Numbered from the stretch's first letter, positions 26,967-35,876 are shown. The stretch is DNA of 62,988 nt from an uncultured Oscillospiraceae bacterium (GCA_944385475.1 CALWXJ010000001.1:1-62988), one strand, 5' to 3'. The notes: a model not told the origin generated them from the letters alone. Numbers and translations: made by a program.

Positions 26967-27910
26967 GCGGAATCAAGATTCGTGGCACGGGGAAGGGCGT
27001 CCCCGCCGGGGTCATCACCAACGCGGACTTGGAAGGGCTGGTGGACACCACCGATGCGTGGATCACCTCCCGCACCGGCATCCAACTCCGCCGGCGGTGC
27101 GACGGCCAGTCCCTGACGGACATTGCCGTCCAGGCCGGCCGCCAGGCCCTGACCCGCTCCGGCGTCACTCCGGAGGACATCGGTGTTTGCATCGTAGCCA
27201 CCCTGACGCCGGACACCCTGGTGCCCTCCGCCGCCTGCTGCCTGCAGCGGGAGCTGGGGCTGCCGGAGGACACGCTGTGCTTTGACCTCAACGCCGCCTG
27301 CACCGGCTTTCTCTACGCCCTGCACACCATGGAGTGCCTGCTGGCAAAAAGCCCCCGCAAATGCGGCCTGGTGGTGGGGGCCGAGCGCCTCACCCGGGTC
27401 ACCGACTGGACGGACCGGAGCACCTGCATCCTCTTTGGGGACGGGGCCGGCGCCGCCGTGGCGGAGTGGAGAGAGGACTTCCCCTCCATCTGCGCCGTGC
27501 TGGGCTGCCGGGGAGACCAGGAGCTTCTGCGCCTGGCGGGCCCCGGGGCCCCGGAGCCCTGTTACATCCAAATGGAAGGGCGCAAGGTCTTCAAGTTCGC
27601 CGTGGAGGTGGTGCCCCTTTGCATAGACCAGGTCCTTGCCAAGGCGGGAAAGACCGTGGAGGACGTGGACTTTTTCGTCTTCCATCAGGCCAACGCCCGG
27701 ATCATCGACCTGGTGGTGAAAAAATACCACATCCCGGAGGAGAAGTACTATAAAAACCTGGCCCGTTTCGGCAACACCTCCGCCGCCAGTATCCCCCTGG
27801 TCCTCAGCGAATTGGAGGAGCAGGGCAAGGTAGGCCCCGGATCCCGGGTGCTGATGGTGGGCTTTGGCGGCGGCCTCACCTGGGGCGGGGCCTATGTGGA
27901 ATTTGCGTGA
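26963..27910 (+). CDS. fabH: 3-oxoacyl-ACP synthase III
   Basis: A 315-residue condensing enzyme that starts chains by joining acetyl- or branched acyl-CoA to malonyl-ACP. The triad is visible: Cys113 in LNAACTGF, His in FHQANARI and Asn in RFGNTSAASIP. The closing GFGGGLTWG loop is typical. It starts within the last codons of accA. Substrate choice (acetyl versus branched primers) cannot be read by eye. Confidence 0.95.
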   Translation: MSGIKIRGTGKGVPAGVITNADLEGLVDTTDAWITSRTGIQLRRRCDGQSLTDIAVQAGRQALTRSGVTPEDIGVCIVATLTPDTLVPSAACCLQRELGLPEDTLCFDLNAACTGFLYALHTMECLLAKSPRKCGLVVGAERLTRVTDWTDRSTCILFGDGAGAAVAEWREDFPSICAVLGCRGDQELLRLAGPGAPEPCYIQMEGRKVFKFAVEVVPLCIDQVLAKAGKTVEDVDFFVFHQANARIIDLVVKKYHIPEEKYYKNLARFGNTSAASIPLVLSELEEQGKVGPGSRVLMVGFGGGLTWGGAYVEFA

Positions 27911-27974
27911 GCGCCCCGGCGCCACGTGCAGCGCGCCCGGCCCGGATGCCGCCGGCGCAGACAAGGAGCGTATT

Positions 27975-28913
27975 ATGAAAAAACTCAATGAGATCCTGGG
28001 GACCCGTCTCCCCATTATCCAGGGGGGCATGGCCAACATCGCCACTGGCGAGTTTGCCGCCGCCTGCTCCAACGCCGGAGCCCTGGGGATGATCGCCACC
28101 GGCGGCTGGGACGGCGACCGTCTGCGCCGGGAGATCCGCCGGGCCAAAGAGCTCACCCACAATCCCTTCGGGGTGAATCTGATGCTCATGAGCCCCTATG
28201 CCGACGACATCGCCCAAATCATCCTGGACGAGGGCGTGCAGGTGGTGACCACCGGCGCCGGCAACCCCGGCAAATATATCCCCGCCTGGAAAGAGGCGGG
28301 CATCAAGGTCCTCCCTGTGGTGGCAGCCTCTGTCCTGGCAAAGCGCCTGGAGCGTCTGGGGGTGGACGCCATCATCGCCGAGGGCACCGAGTCCGGCGGC
28401 CACGTGGGCGAGATGACCACCATGGCCCTGGTGCCCCAGGTCATCGACGCCGTCCGTGTCCCCGTGGTGGCAGCCGGCGGCATCGCCGACGGCCGCCAGG
28501 CCGCCGCAGCCTTCGCCCTGGGGGCCTGCGGCATCCAGGTGGGCACCTGCTTGCTGGTGAGCCGGGAGTGCCCCATCCACGAAAATTACAAGCAGGCCAT
28601 CCTCAAGGCCAAGGACTCCGACACCGTGGTCACCGGCCGCTCCATCGGCGGCCCCGTCCGGGTGCTGAAAAACAAGATGGCCCGGGAGTATCTGGCCCTG
28701 GAGAAGCGGGGAGCCACTTTGGAAGAACTGGAAACGGTCACCCTGGGGGGGCTGCGCCGGGCTGTGCTGGAAGGGGATGTGGACACCGGCAGCGTCATGA
28801 GCGGCCAGGTGGCGGGCATGCTCCACGAGATCCGCCCCGTCCGGGACATTCTGGAGGGTCTCTATGCCGGCGGCAAAGCCGTGCTGGAGGCAGCGGCAAA
28901 GGAATGGCAGTAA
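27975..28913 (+). CDS. fabK: Enoyl-ACP reductase II (FMN-dependent)
   Basis: A 312-residue TIM-barrel flavoprotein that reduces trans-2-enoyl-ACP, the last step of each elongation cycle. It replaces the triclosan-sensitive FabI, which is not in the cluster. Landmarks are LPIIQGGMANIA, TTGAGNPGKY, the catalytic-site EGTESGGHVGE and PVVAAGGIADGRQAAAA. The ATG with AAGGAG upstream is preferred over longer readings. The 3' end overlaps the next, related gene by 10 bases. Confidence 0.93.
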   Translation: MKKLNEILGTRLPIIQGGMANIATGEFAAACSNAGALGMIATGGWDGDRLRREIRRAKELTHNPFGVNLMLMSPYADDIAQIILDEGVQVVTTGAGNPGKYIPAWKEAGIKVLPVVAASVLAKRLERLGVDAIIAEGTESGGHVGEMTTMALVPQVIDAVRVPVVAAGGIADGRQAAAAFALGACGIQVGTCLLVSRECPIHENYKQAILKAKDSDTVVTGRSIGGPVRVLKNKMAREYLALEKRGATLEELETVTLGGLRRAVLEGDVDTGSVMSGQVAGMLHEIRPVRDILEGLYAGGKAVLEAAAKEWQ

Positions 28914-29992
28914 CAATTCGGGGCAAGACGCTGCCCCTCCCCATTTTACAGGGCGGCATGGGGGTGGGCATCAGTCTGGAGCGCCTGGCAGGCGCTGTGG
29001 CCGCCTGCGGCGGCATGGGCACCATCTCAACGGCCCTGTGCGGATTTCAAGAGCCGGACTTTGCCGCCGATCCCCAGGGTGCCAATCTCCGGGCCCTGAA
29101 ACGGCAGGTGCGCCGGGCCAAGGAGCTATCCCACGGCGTGGGCATGGTGGCCGTCAACGCCATGGTGGCCACCACCCAGTATGCCAACAGTGTCCGCACC
29201 GCCCTGAAAGCGGGGGTGGACGCCGTGGTGTGCGGGGCGGGGCTTCCCAAGGACCTCCCCGCCATCGCCGCGGAGGTGCCGGAGAGCGACGCCGCCCTGG
29301 CCCCCATCGTCAGCAGCGGCCGGGCCGCGGGCCTCATCTGCCGCCTCTGGGATAAACACCACGGCCGGATCCCGGACTTTGTGGTGCTGGAGGGCCCCCT
29401 GGCCGGGGGGCATCTGGGCTTTTCCCCGGAGGAGGCCAGACAGGCCCAGGCGGGACGGCCCAAGTCCCTGAGCAGTCTGCTCCAGGAGGTGCTGGAGGCC
29501 CTGGCCCCCTATCGGGACAAGGCCGGACGGGACATCCCCGTCTTTGTGGCCGGGGGCGTGAAAAACGGGGCGGAAATGGCCCGCTATATGAAGGAGGGCG
29601 CCGCCGGGGCCCAGTTTGCCACCCGGTTCATCGCCACCGAAGAGTGCGACGCCTCCGAGGCTTATAAGCAGGCCCTGATTGCCGCCAAGGGGGAGGACAT
29701 CACCATCGTCCAAAGCCCGGTGGGCATGCCGGGGCGGGCCCTACGCTCCCCCCTGATCGTGCGGGTGGAGGCAGGCAAGCAGCCTCCCGTAGACCGGTGC
29801 ATCCGCTGCCTGGTGCCCTGCACCCCGTCCAAGGCCCCCTACTGCATCTCCCGGGCGCTGATGGCCGCCGCCCGGGGGGACTGGGAAAACGGCCTCTTTT
29901 TCTGCGGGGCGGGTGCCGGAGAGGTCAAGTGCCTCTCCACCGTCCGAGAGCAAATGGACGAAATCATGAGAGAATGGAGGGCCGCGGAATGA
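28904..29992 (+). CDS. FabK/nitronate monooxygenase-family flavoprotein with C-terminal Cys cluster (FabX-like)
   Basis: A 362-residue FMN TIM-barrel protein, a distant paralogue of the preceding fabK. It shares ILQGGMGVGIS at the N terminus, the catalytic His170 in AGGHLGF, and VFVAGGVKNGAEMA. Unlike FabK it ends with a Cys-rich segment, C299-x2-C302-x3-C306-x7-C314, with two more Cys further on, well suited to a [4Fe-4S] cluster. Databases usually label such proteins nitronate monooxygenase. The place inside a fab operon, the length and the Cys motif recall Helicobacter FabX, an Fe-S flavoenzyme that dehydrogenates and isomerises decanoyl-ACP to begin unsaturated fatty acids. That role is inference. 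It overlaps fabK by 10 bases and fabD by four. Confidence 0.85.
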   Translation: MAVTIRGKTLPLPILQGGMGVGISLERLAGAVAACGGMGTISTALCGFQEPDFAADPQGANLRALKRQVRRAKELSHGVGMVAVNAMVATTQYANSVRTALKAGVDAVVCGAGLPKDLPAIAAEVPESDAALAPIVSSGRAAGLICRLWDKHHGRIPDFVVLEGPLAGGHLGFSPEEARQAQAGRPKSLSSLLQEVLEALAPYRDKAGRDIPVFVAGGVKNGAEMARYMKEGAAGAQFATRFIATEECDASEAYKQALIAAKGEDITIVQSPVGMPGRALRSPLIVRVEAGKQPPVDRCIRCLVPCTPSKAPYCISRALMAAARGDWENGLFFCGAGAGEVKCLSTVREQMDEIMREWRAAE

Positions 29993-30933
29993 AACTCGGC
30001 TTTTTATACGCCGGACAGGGCAGCCAGCACCCGGGCATGGGTGCCGACCTGTACCACGCCTACGGCGCCTTCCGCGCCGTATTAGACAGCGCGGAGGTGG
30101 ACTTCGACCTCAAGGAGGTCTGCTTCACCGATTCCCGGGGGCTCATCAACCGCACCCGCTACACCCAGCCCTGCATGGTGGTCTTTGCCGCCGGTCTCAC
30201 CGCCGTGCTGCGGGAGAAGGGCGTCGTCCCCGCCGTGGCGGCGGGACTGTCCCTGGGGGAGTACTCCGCCCTCCACGCCGCCGGCGTCCTGGACGCCGCC
30301 ACCGCTGTGAAGCTGGTGGCCTTCCGGGGCCGTGCCATGGAGGAGGCCGCCGCCGGGCGGGAGAGCGCCATGGTGGCAGTCTTGAACCTGGACCGGGCCC
30401 CTTTGCAGGAGGCCTGCGAGGCCGCCTCGGATCTTGGGTGCGTGGTGATCTGCAACTACAACTGCCCGGGGCAGCTGGTCATCGGCGGCGAGAAGGCCGC
30501 CGTGGAAAAGGCCTCCGCCCTGGCCAAGGAGAAGGGCGCCCGCCGGTGCCTGCCCCTGAAGGTCAGCGGTCCCTTCCACACCCCCCTGATGGCCCCCGCC
30601 GGGGACGCCCTGGCGGAGCATTTCAAGACCATCTCCTTCCATGAGCCGCAGATCCCCGTGATCTTCAACTGCCTGGGGGATGTAAAGGACGACTCCATCA
30701 CCATCCCGCAGCTGCTGGTGCGGCAGGTGCAAAGCAGCGTCTTTATGGAGGACTCCATCCGCAAGATGGCCGCCATGGGGGTGGACGCCATAGTAGAGAT
30801 CGGGCCGGGCAAGGCCCTCAGCGGGTTTGTCAAGAAGACCGTGCCGGAGATCCCCGTCACCGCCGTGGAAACCGTGGCGGACGTGGAGGCCCTGGCCGAC
30901 ACCCTCAACGCCCTGATAAAGGAGAGAGCATGA
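29989..30933 (+). CDS. fabD: Malonyl-CoA:ACP transacylase
   Basis: A 314-residue enzyme that loads malonyl units onto ACP. The nucleophile is in AGLSLGEYSAL and the partner His in SGPFHTPLM; the N terminus FLYAGQGSQHPGMG is diagnostic. The ATG overlaps the preceding stop by four bases and has GGAGGG upstream. The 3' end overlaps fabG. Confidence 0.95.
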   Translation: MKLGFLYAGQGSQHPGMGADLYHAYGAFRAVLDSAEVDFDLKEVCFTDSRGLINRTRYTQPCMVVFAAGLTAVLREKGVVPAVAAGLSLGEYSALHAAGVLDAATAVKLVAFRGRAMEEAAAGRESAMVAVLNLDRAPLQEACEAASDLGCVVICNYNCPGQLVIGGEKAAVEKASALAKEKGARRCLPLKVSGPFHTPLMAPAGDALAEHFKTISFHEPQIPVIFNCLGDVKDDSITIPQLLVRQVQSSVFMEDSIRKMAAMGVDAIVEIGPGKALSGFVKKTVPEIPVTAVETVADVEALADTLNALIKERA

Positions 30934-31676
30934 TGAAGTTTGCAGGAAAGACCGCCGTGGTCACCGGCGGCAGCCGGGGGCTGGGCCGGGCCATTTGCCT
31001 GGAGCTGGCCCGGGGCGGCGCCAATGTGGTATTTTGCTACGCCGGCAACGAATCCGCAGCCCGGGAGACCGTCGACCGCTGCGAGGCCCTGGGTGCCAGA
31101 GCCCTGGCCCTGCGGTGCGATGTGGCCAGGGCCGACGGGGTGAAGGCCCTGATGGACGCGGCGGTAAAAGAATGCGGCCGCATCGACATTTTGGTGAACA
31201 ACGCCGGCATCACCCGGGACGGCCTTCTCATGATGATGAAGGAGGCGGACTTTGACGCGGTGATGGACGCCAACCTCAAGGGCGCCTTCCTGTGCATGAA
31301 GGCTGCATCCCGGATCATGGTGAAGCAGCGCTATGGCCGCATCGTGAACCTCAGCTCCGTGGTGGGCCTCAGGGGCAACGCCGGGCAGGTGAACTACGCC
31401 GCCAGCAAGGCCGGCGTCATCGGCATGACCAAGTCCCTGGCCAAGGAATTGGCCTCCCGGGGCGTCACCGTCAACGCCGTGGCCCCCGGCTTCATCGCCA
31501 CCGACATGACCGCCGCCATGCCCGATGCCGCCAGGGAGGCGGCCCTTGCCTCTATCCCCCTGCAGCATCTGGGGACGCCGGAGGACGTGGCCCGCGCCGT
31601 GGCCTTCCTTGCAAGCGACGAGGCCGCCTACATCACCGGGCAGGTGCTGTGCGTGGACGGCGGCATGGCCATGTAA
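30930..31676 (+). CDS. fabG: 3-oxoacyl-ACP reductase
   Basis: A 248-residue short-chain dehydrogenase that reduces 3-oxoacyl-ACP with NADPH. The cofactor motif is VTGGSRGLGRAI, the NNAGITRDGLL segment follows, and the catalytic Ser, Tyr and Lys are in NLSSVVG and NYAASKAG. The Arg after the cofactor Gly motif favours NADPH. Two in-frame ATGs occur at the start, overlapping the fabD stop. Confidence 0.95.
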   Translation: MMKFAGKTAVVTGGSRGLGRAICLELARGGANVVFCYAGNESAARETVDRCEALGARALALRCDVARADGVKALMDAAVKECGRIDILVNNAGITRDGLLMMMKEADFDAVMDANLKGAFLCMKAASRIMVKQRYGRIVNLSSVVGLRGNAGQVNYAASKAGVIGMTKSLAKELASRGVTVNAVAPGFIATDMTAAMPDAAREAALASIPLQHLGTPEDVARAVAFLASDEAAYITGQVLCVDGGMAM

Positions 31677-31749
31677 AAAGGCCCGTTATGACTTTTCCGC
31701 GGGAGCGCAGCGTTCCCGCCACTTTGAATCGAAATTCGGAGGTACTACT
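31677..31749 (+). other. fabG-fabF intercistronic spacer with short hairpin
   Basis: A GCGGGA/TCCCGC stem around a GC-rich loop lies near 31699-31719. There is no T-run. It may adjust fabF expression. The fabF start has a GGAGG-type site about eight bases upstream. Confidence 0.35.
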
Positions 31750-32991
31750 ATGGATGGACGCAGAGTCGTCATCACCGGCCTGGGGGCCGTCACCCCCGTG
31801 GGCCTTACCGCATCCGAAAGCTGGCAGGCCGTGCGCAGCGGCGTGTGCGGCATCGCCCCCATCACCCAGTTCGACCCCACCGGCATGAAGGTGCAGCTGG
31901 CCGCCGAGGTCAAGGGCTTTGTCCCGGAGAACTATATGTCCCGCCAGGAGGCCAAGCACATCGGCCGCTTCACCCAATTTGCCCTGGCCGCCGCCCAGGA
32001 GGCCTTCGCCGACAGCGGACTTGTCTGCGAGGCGGAGGACCTGGACCGCTGCGGCGTCATCATCTCCAGCGGTATTGGCGGCCTCTCCATCACCGAGGCC
32101 GAGCACGACCGGGGCAAGGAAAAGGGCTGGGACCGGGTCTCCCCCTTCTATATCCCCATGGGCATCTGCAATATGGCCGCAGGGCAGGTGGCCATCAAAT
32201 TTGGCTTCCGGGGCATGTGCACCTGCCCGGTGACCGCCTGTGCCGGCGGCACCAACGCCGTGGGCGACGCCTTCCACTATATCCGGGACGGCTACGCCGA
32301 TGTGATGCTCTGCGGCGGCACGGAGGCCTCTGTGACCCCCCTGGCCATCGGGGGCTTCACCTCCATGAAGGCCCTCAGCCAGGCCACGGACCCCAGTCGT
32401 GCCTCCATCCCCTTTGACGCCCAGCGCAGCGGCTTTGTCCTGGGAGAGGGCGCCGCGATTCTGGTGCTGGAGGAGCTCCAGCACGCCCTCCGCCGGGGAG
32501 CTCAGATCTACGCGGAATTCGTGGGCTACGGCGTCACCTGCGACGCCTATCACATGACCGCCCCCCGGCCCGATGGCTCCGGCGGCGCCAAGGCCATGGC
32601 CATGGCCTTGGCCGACGCCGGCATCACGCCGGATCAGGTGGACTATATCAACGCCCACGGCACCTCCACCCACTTAAACGACGCCGGGGAGACCGCCGCC
32701 GTGAAGGCGGTCTTCGGCGACCACGCCTACAAGCTGGCCATGAGTTCCACCAAATCCATGACCGGCCACATGCTGGGGGCCGCCGGCGCTGTGGAGGCCA
32801 TGTTCACCGCCCTGTCCCTGCGGGATGGCTACATGCCCGCCACCATCCACTATTCCGTGCCGGACCCAGCGTGCGACCTGGACATGGTGCCCAATGAGGG
32901 CCGGGAGGCAAAGCTCCGCTATGCCCTGTCCAACTCTCTGGGCTTTGGGGGCCACAACGGCAGCATCCTGCTGAAAACGTGGGAGGGATGA
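31750..32991 (+). CDS. fabF: 3-oxoacyl-ACP synthase II
   Basis: A 413-residue elongating condensing enzyme. The Cys-His-His triad is visible: PVTACAGGTNAV, NAHGTSTHLND, and STKSMTGHMLGAAG. The N terminus RRVVITGLGAVTPVG and the closing NSLGFGGHNGSI are typical of FabF. It is the only elongating ketosynthase of the cluster, so it should handle saturated and any unsaturated intermediates. Confidence 0.95.
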   Translation: MDGRRVVITGLGAVTPVGLTASESWQAVRSGVCGIAPITQFDPTGMKVQLAAEVKGFVPENYMSRQEAKHIGRFTQFALAAAQEAFADSGLVCEAEDLDRCGVIISSGIGGLSITEAEHDRGKEKGWDRVSPFYIPMGICNMAAGQVAIKFGFRGMCTCPVTACAGGTNAVGDAFHYIRDGYADVMLCGGTEASVTPLAIGGFTSMKALSQATDPSRASIPFDAQRSGFVLGEGAAILVLEELQHALRRGAQIYAEFVGYGVTCDAYHMTAPRPDGSGGAKAMAMALADAGITPDQVDYINAHGTSTHLNDAGETAAVKAVFGDHAYKLAMSSTKSMTGHMLGAAGAVEAMFTALSLRDGYMPATIHYSVPDPACDLDMVPNEGREAKLRYALSNSLGFGGHNGSILLKTWEG

Positions 32992-33000
32992 GACACGGGG

Positions 33001-33429
33001 ATGCAGTATAATTCCAATGAGATCGCCCAGATCCTGCCCCACCGCTATCCTTTCGCCCTGGTGGACCGGATCGTGGACGGGGAGCCGGGCCAGTGGGCCA
33101 AGGGCATCAAGTGCGTCAGCGTGGGCGAGCCCTATTTCTGCGGCCACTTCCCCCAGGAGCACGTGATGCCCGGGGTGCTGATCCTGGAGGCCATGGCCCA
33201 GGTGGGGGCTGTGGCGGTACTGTCCCTGCCGGAGATGCAGGGCAAGACCGCCTACTTCGGCGGCGTGAAGAACGCCCGGTTCAAGAAGAAGGTCACCCCC
33301 GGGGACGTGCTGGAGCTCCAGTGCACCCTGATCAAGCGCCGTGGTCCTGTGGGCATCGGGGAGGCCACCGCCACCGTCGGCGGCCAGGTGGTCTGCTCGG
33401 CGGAACTGACCTTCGCCATCGGCGGGTAA
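33001..33429 (+). CDS. fabZ: 3-hydroxyacyl-ACP dehydratase
   Basis: A 142-residue hot-dog-fold dehydratase. The active-site His lies in YFCGHFPQEHVMPG and the Glu in LILEAMAQVG. The N terminus ILPHRYPFALVDRI is diagnostic. FabZ normally does not isomerise, so it does not by itself explain unsaturated fatty acids. It is the last enzyme gene of the cluster, nine bases after fabF. Confidence 0.95.
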   Translation: MQYNSNEIAQILPHRYPFALVDRIVDGEPGQWAKGIKCVSVGEPYFCGHFPQEHVMPGVLILEAMAQVGAVAVLSLPEMQGKTAYFGGVKNARFKKKVTPGDVLELQCTLIKRRGPVGIGEATATVGGQVVCSAELTFAIGG

Positions 33430-33432
33430 CGG

Positions 33433-33461
33433 TTGCTGTTTTCCCGACGGTTTGATATAAT
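33433..33461 (+). promoter_or_regulatory. Promoter of the MarR-family regulator gene
   Basis: TTGCTG and a perfect TATAAT are 17 bases apart immediately after fabZ. The regulator can therefore be made independently of the long operon. Confidence 0.65.
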
Positions 33462-33469
33462 ATGTTAAA
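33451..33469. promoter_or_regulatory. Possible MarR/FabT-type operator over the regulator's own -10 box
   Basis: TTTGATATAATATGTTAAA is an imperfect dyad of the TTTGA-N-TTAAA kind seen for FabT-like repressors. It ends in GTTAAA like the element at 23120-23138 before acpP. It is AT-rich, so chance similarity is possible. Confidence 0.4.
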
Positions 33470-33494
33470 AACTGGGGAAAGCGAGCCATGTGCC

Positions 33495-33953
33495 ATGCTG
33501 AAATACGCTTTTTTTAATGTGTATACCAAATTCAAGCTGCATTTTTACCAGGAGATCTTCCGCCGCTTCCAGGACCGGGAGGCCAGCCTCACCACGGTGG
33601 AGACCTTCTGTATGGAGACCATTCAGGCCTTAGGCAACCCCTCCGTCAATGAGTTTGCCTCCTTCATGCGGATCTCTCCCCCCAACGCCGCCTATAAGGT
33701 CAACAGCCTCATCAAAAAGGGCTATATCCGCAAGATCCAGTCTCCGGAGGACCGGCGGGAGTATCACCTGGAGGTCACGCAGAAGTATATCGACTACTAC
33801 AACATCTCCTCAGCTTATATGGTGGAGGTCATGGACCGCATCGCCAAGCGTTTTTCTCCCGAGGACTGCGCCAAGCTGGAGGAGATGCTCACCATCATCA
33901 GCCGGGAACTGATGCCGGAGGTGGAGATCCCCCAGGCCCGGATGCCGGAATGA
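33495..33953 (+). CDS. MarR-family regulator closing the fatty-acid cluster (FabT-like role)
   Basis: A 152-residue winged-helix protein with the MarR layout. The helix-turn-helix region spans about 45-75 (NEFASFMRISPPNAAYKVNS). The wing is IRKIQSPEDRREYHLEVT, with the typical D-R-R. Position at the end of the fab cluster suggests a FabT-like repressor responding to acyl-ACP. An upstream in-frame ATG lies inside the -10 region of the gene's own promoter and is rejected. The chosen start has only a weak, distant GGGGAAAG site. Confidence 0.82.
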   Translation: MLKYAFFNVYTKFKLHFYQEIFRRFQDREASLTTVETFCMETIQALGNPSVNEFASFMRISPPNAAYKVNSLIKKGYIRKIQSPEDRREYHLEVTQKYIDYYNISSAYMVEVMDRIAKRFSPEDCAKLEEMLTIISRELMPEVEIPQARMPE

Positions 33954-34014
33954 GCGCGCACCCAGGCGAAAAAGAAGAGACAGGCAGGTGCCTGTCTCTT
34001 TCTTCTTTCCAATT

Positions 34015-34968
34015 TCAAAAAAGCCCCTCCGGAATGGGGATATCCGCCGTGGGGACCCTGTCCCACCTAAAATCTGCCAGCAGCTCCGCCGCCGTCCGGG
34101 GCCCGGCGCCGGGGTTGAATCCCCCCAGATAGGCAAGCTTTCCCAAAATCTCCGCCGCGGTGTACCGGTCCTGGAGATCGTCCAGCCCCGCGTCGGCATT
34201 GCGCTTGGAGAGACGGCGGCCGTCATATGTCAGCAGCAGCGGCACATGAAAAAAGGCGGGGGGCTGCAAATCCAGCAGCCGGTAGAGATACAGCTGCCGG
34301 GGGGTGGAGGAGAGGAGGTCCTCCCCCCGCACCACCTCCGTTACCCCCATGGCGGCATCGTCCACCACTACCGCCAGCTGATAGGCGAACATCCCGTCAG
34401 ACCGGCGCAGCAAAAAGTCCCCGCACTCCTTTTGGAGGTTCTCTCCGTAGGGACCCATGTGACCGTCGGTAAAGGAGATCACCTCCTCCGGCACCCGCAG
34501 CCGCAGCGCCGGGGTCCGGCCCGTCTCCCGGGATCGCCGACGCACCTCCGCCGCTGTCAAATGGGCGCAGGTGCCGGGGTAGATCACCTGTCCGTCCTCC
34601 CGGTGGGGCGCCGAGGCGGCGTGGAGTTCTGCCCGGGAGCAAAAGCAGGGATACACCAATCCCTGCTTCTCCAGCAGGGCAAGGGCCGCCTGGTAGAATT
34701 CCGTCCGGGCGCTCTGCTCATAGGGGCCGTTAGGTCCCCCCACCCCGGGGCCCTCATCCCAGGTAAGGCCCAACCACTGAAGGTCCCGCTCCATCTGCCG
34801 GGCATACTTCCGGGGGCAGCGGGCGGTGTCCAGATCCTCGATGCGCAGCACCACCCGTCCCCCCTTCTGCCGGGCGCTGAGCCAGGCCAGGAGGCTGCAG
34901 AAGATATTCCCCAGGTGGATCCGCCCGCTGGGAGACGGGGCAAAACGGCCCACTGCTTCCATGTTCAT
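34015..34968 (-). CDS. gluQ: Glutamyl-Q tRNA(Asp) synthetase
   Basis: A 317-residue truncated GluRS paralogue that attaches glutamate to queuosine in tRNA(Asp). The HIGH-like motif is PSPSGRIHLGN near the N terminus and the KMSKS-like motif is RLSKRN. The zinc site CFCSRAELHAA with a later YPGTC fits the Cys-x-Cys...Tyr-x3-Cys pattern of GluQ-RS. The anticodon-binding domain of true GluRS is missing, as expected. Start placed at the first of two close ATGs, behind AGAGGAGAGG. Monocistronic. Confidence 0.9.
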   Translation of the reverse strand: MNMEAVGRFAPSPSGRIHLGNIFCSLLAWLSARQKGGRVVLRIEDLDTARCPRKYARQMERDLQWLGLTWDEGPGVGGPNGPYEQSARTEFYQAALALLEKQGLVYPCFCSRAELHAASAPHREDGQVIYPGTCAHLTAAEVRRRSRETGRTPALRLRVPEEVISFTDGHMGPYGENLQKECGDFLLRRSDGMFAYQLAVVVDDAAMGVTEVVRGEDLLSSTPRQLYLYRLLDLQPPAFFHVPLLLTYDGRRLSKRNADAGLDDLQDRYTAAEILGKLAYLGGFNPGAGPRTAAELLADFRWDRVPTADIPIPEGLF

Positions 34969-35258
34969 CGCCTCTCCTCTTCTATTCAGATGATGTGCCG
35001 GACCCCACAGTCCCCCGGCACTTTCGCGCTCCATGGTCCAGCCTGAGATCCGGACATCCAGCGCCCGGTCCCGTTTCGACGCTTTCTGCGTCTTAGCATA
35101 GCATGCCGGCCAGGGCATTGCAACATTTCCCTCTCCTCCGTCCCCCGGCGGCCCCGGGGAAAGCGCAGTGCCAGAGACGGGTGAAAAGGGGGTGTACTTT
35201 CCCGGGGAGCCATGCTATAATATGAATTTGATTCTTCTGAAATCGAGGTGGGGAATAT
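34969..35258. other. Divergent intergenic region
   Basis: This 290-base region separates gluQ from the zinc-ribbon operon. Apart from the extended -10 element near its right end I see no gene, repeat or RNA structure I can name. Open frames across it look like chance readings. Confidence 0.5.
35213..35221 (+). promoter_or_regulatory. Extended -10 promoter of the zinc-ribbon operon
   Basis: TGCTATAAT is a perfect extended -10 box, with only a poor -35 upstream. The leader is about 30 bases. Confidence 0.65.
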
Positions 35259-35876
35259 ATGAGTGAGCAGATGCGGACCATCGGCTACCTCTGTCCCAAG
35301 TGCGGGAAAACCGTGATGGCAGCCCGGTCTGTTTTTGCGTTGGAGGCCTCCAACGCGGAGGTTTCCTGCGATTGCGGCGGCAGCGCTCTGCAGGTGGAAT
35401 ACGACGGCACGGCTTACCGGGTGTATGTGCCCTGCGGCCTGTGCGGCCAGACCCACGTGGCCGTCTGCCCGCCGGAGCGGATGCTTCACGGGGCCACGGC
35501 CCTGGCCTGTACCAAAGGAAAACAGTTTTGCTGTTTCATCGGCCCGGAGGGCACGGTGGAGAAAAATCTGCGGGAGCTCTCGATCCTCCACGAAAAGGAA
35601 AAACGGCAGGAGAACGAGCAGGAGCCGGAGGCCTTTTCCGACCAGGTGATCATGTACGAGGTCCTCTCAGAACTGCGGGACATTGCCGCCCGTCCCGGCG
35701 GCATCACCTGCGGCTGCGGCTCCAGCAGCTATGGCATGGAGATCCGCCGCTCCTGCATAGACCTGATCTGCCGGGAGTGCGGCGCGAAGCTGCGGATCAA
35801 CGCCGCCACCGACCGGGATCTGGATGATCTTTGCTGCCATATGAAACTTGTGATTCCCGGGAGGGAACCATGCTGA
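35259..35876 (+). CDS. Cys-rich zinc-ribbon protein of unknown function
   Basis: A 205-residue soluble protein with 18 cysteines. An N-terminal ribbon uses CPKC and CDCGG. A second pair set follows in CGLCGQTHVAVC with a CTKGKQFCC segment after it. A C-terminal ribbon uses CGCGSSS and CRECGAKL. Between them is a charged helical linker (HEKEKRQENEQEPE). Starts behind GAGGTGGGG. It is the first gene of an operon and overlaps the NhaC-type antiporter by seven bases, so it may sense or buffer metal ions or regulate transport; no function can be assigned from sequence. Confidence 0.85.
   Translation: MSEQMRTIGYLCPKCGKTVMAARSVFALEASNAEVSCDCGGSALQVEYDGTAYRVYVPCGLCGQTHVAVCPPERMLHGATALACTKGKQFCCFIGPEGTVEKNLRELSILHEKEKRQENEQEPEAFSDQVIMYEVLSELRDIAARPGGITCGCGSSSYGMEIRRSCIDLICRECGAKLRINAATDRDLDDLCCHMKLVIPGREPC

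Noticed and set aside
28904-29992. Plain nitronate monooxygenase or duplicate FabK
   Set aside because: The four-Cys C-terminal motif and fab-operon position argue for a distinct role, although the nitronate label cannot be excluded without an assay.
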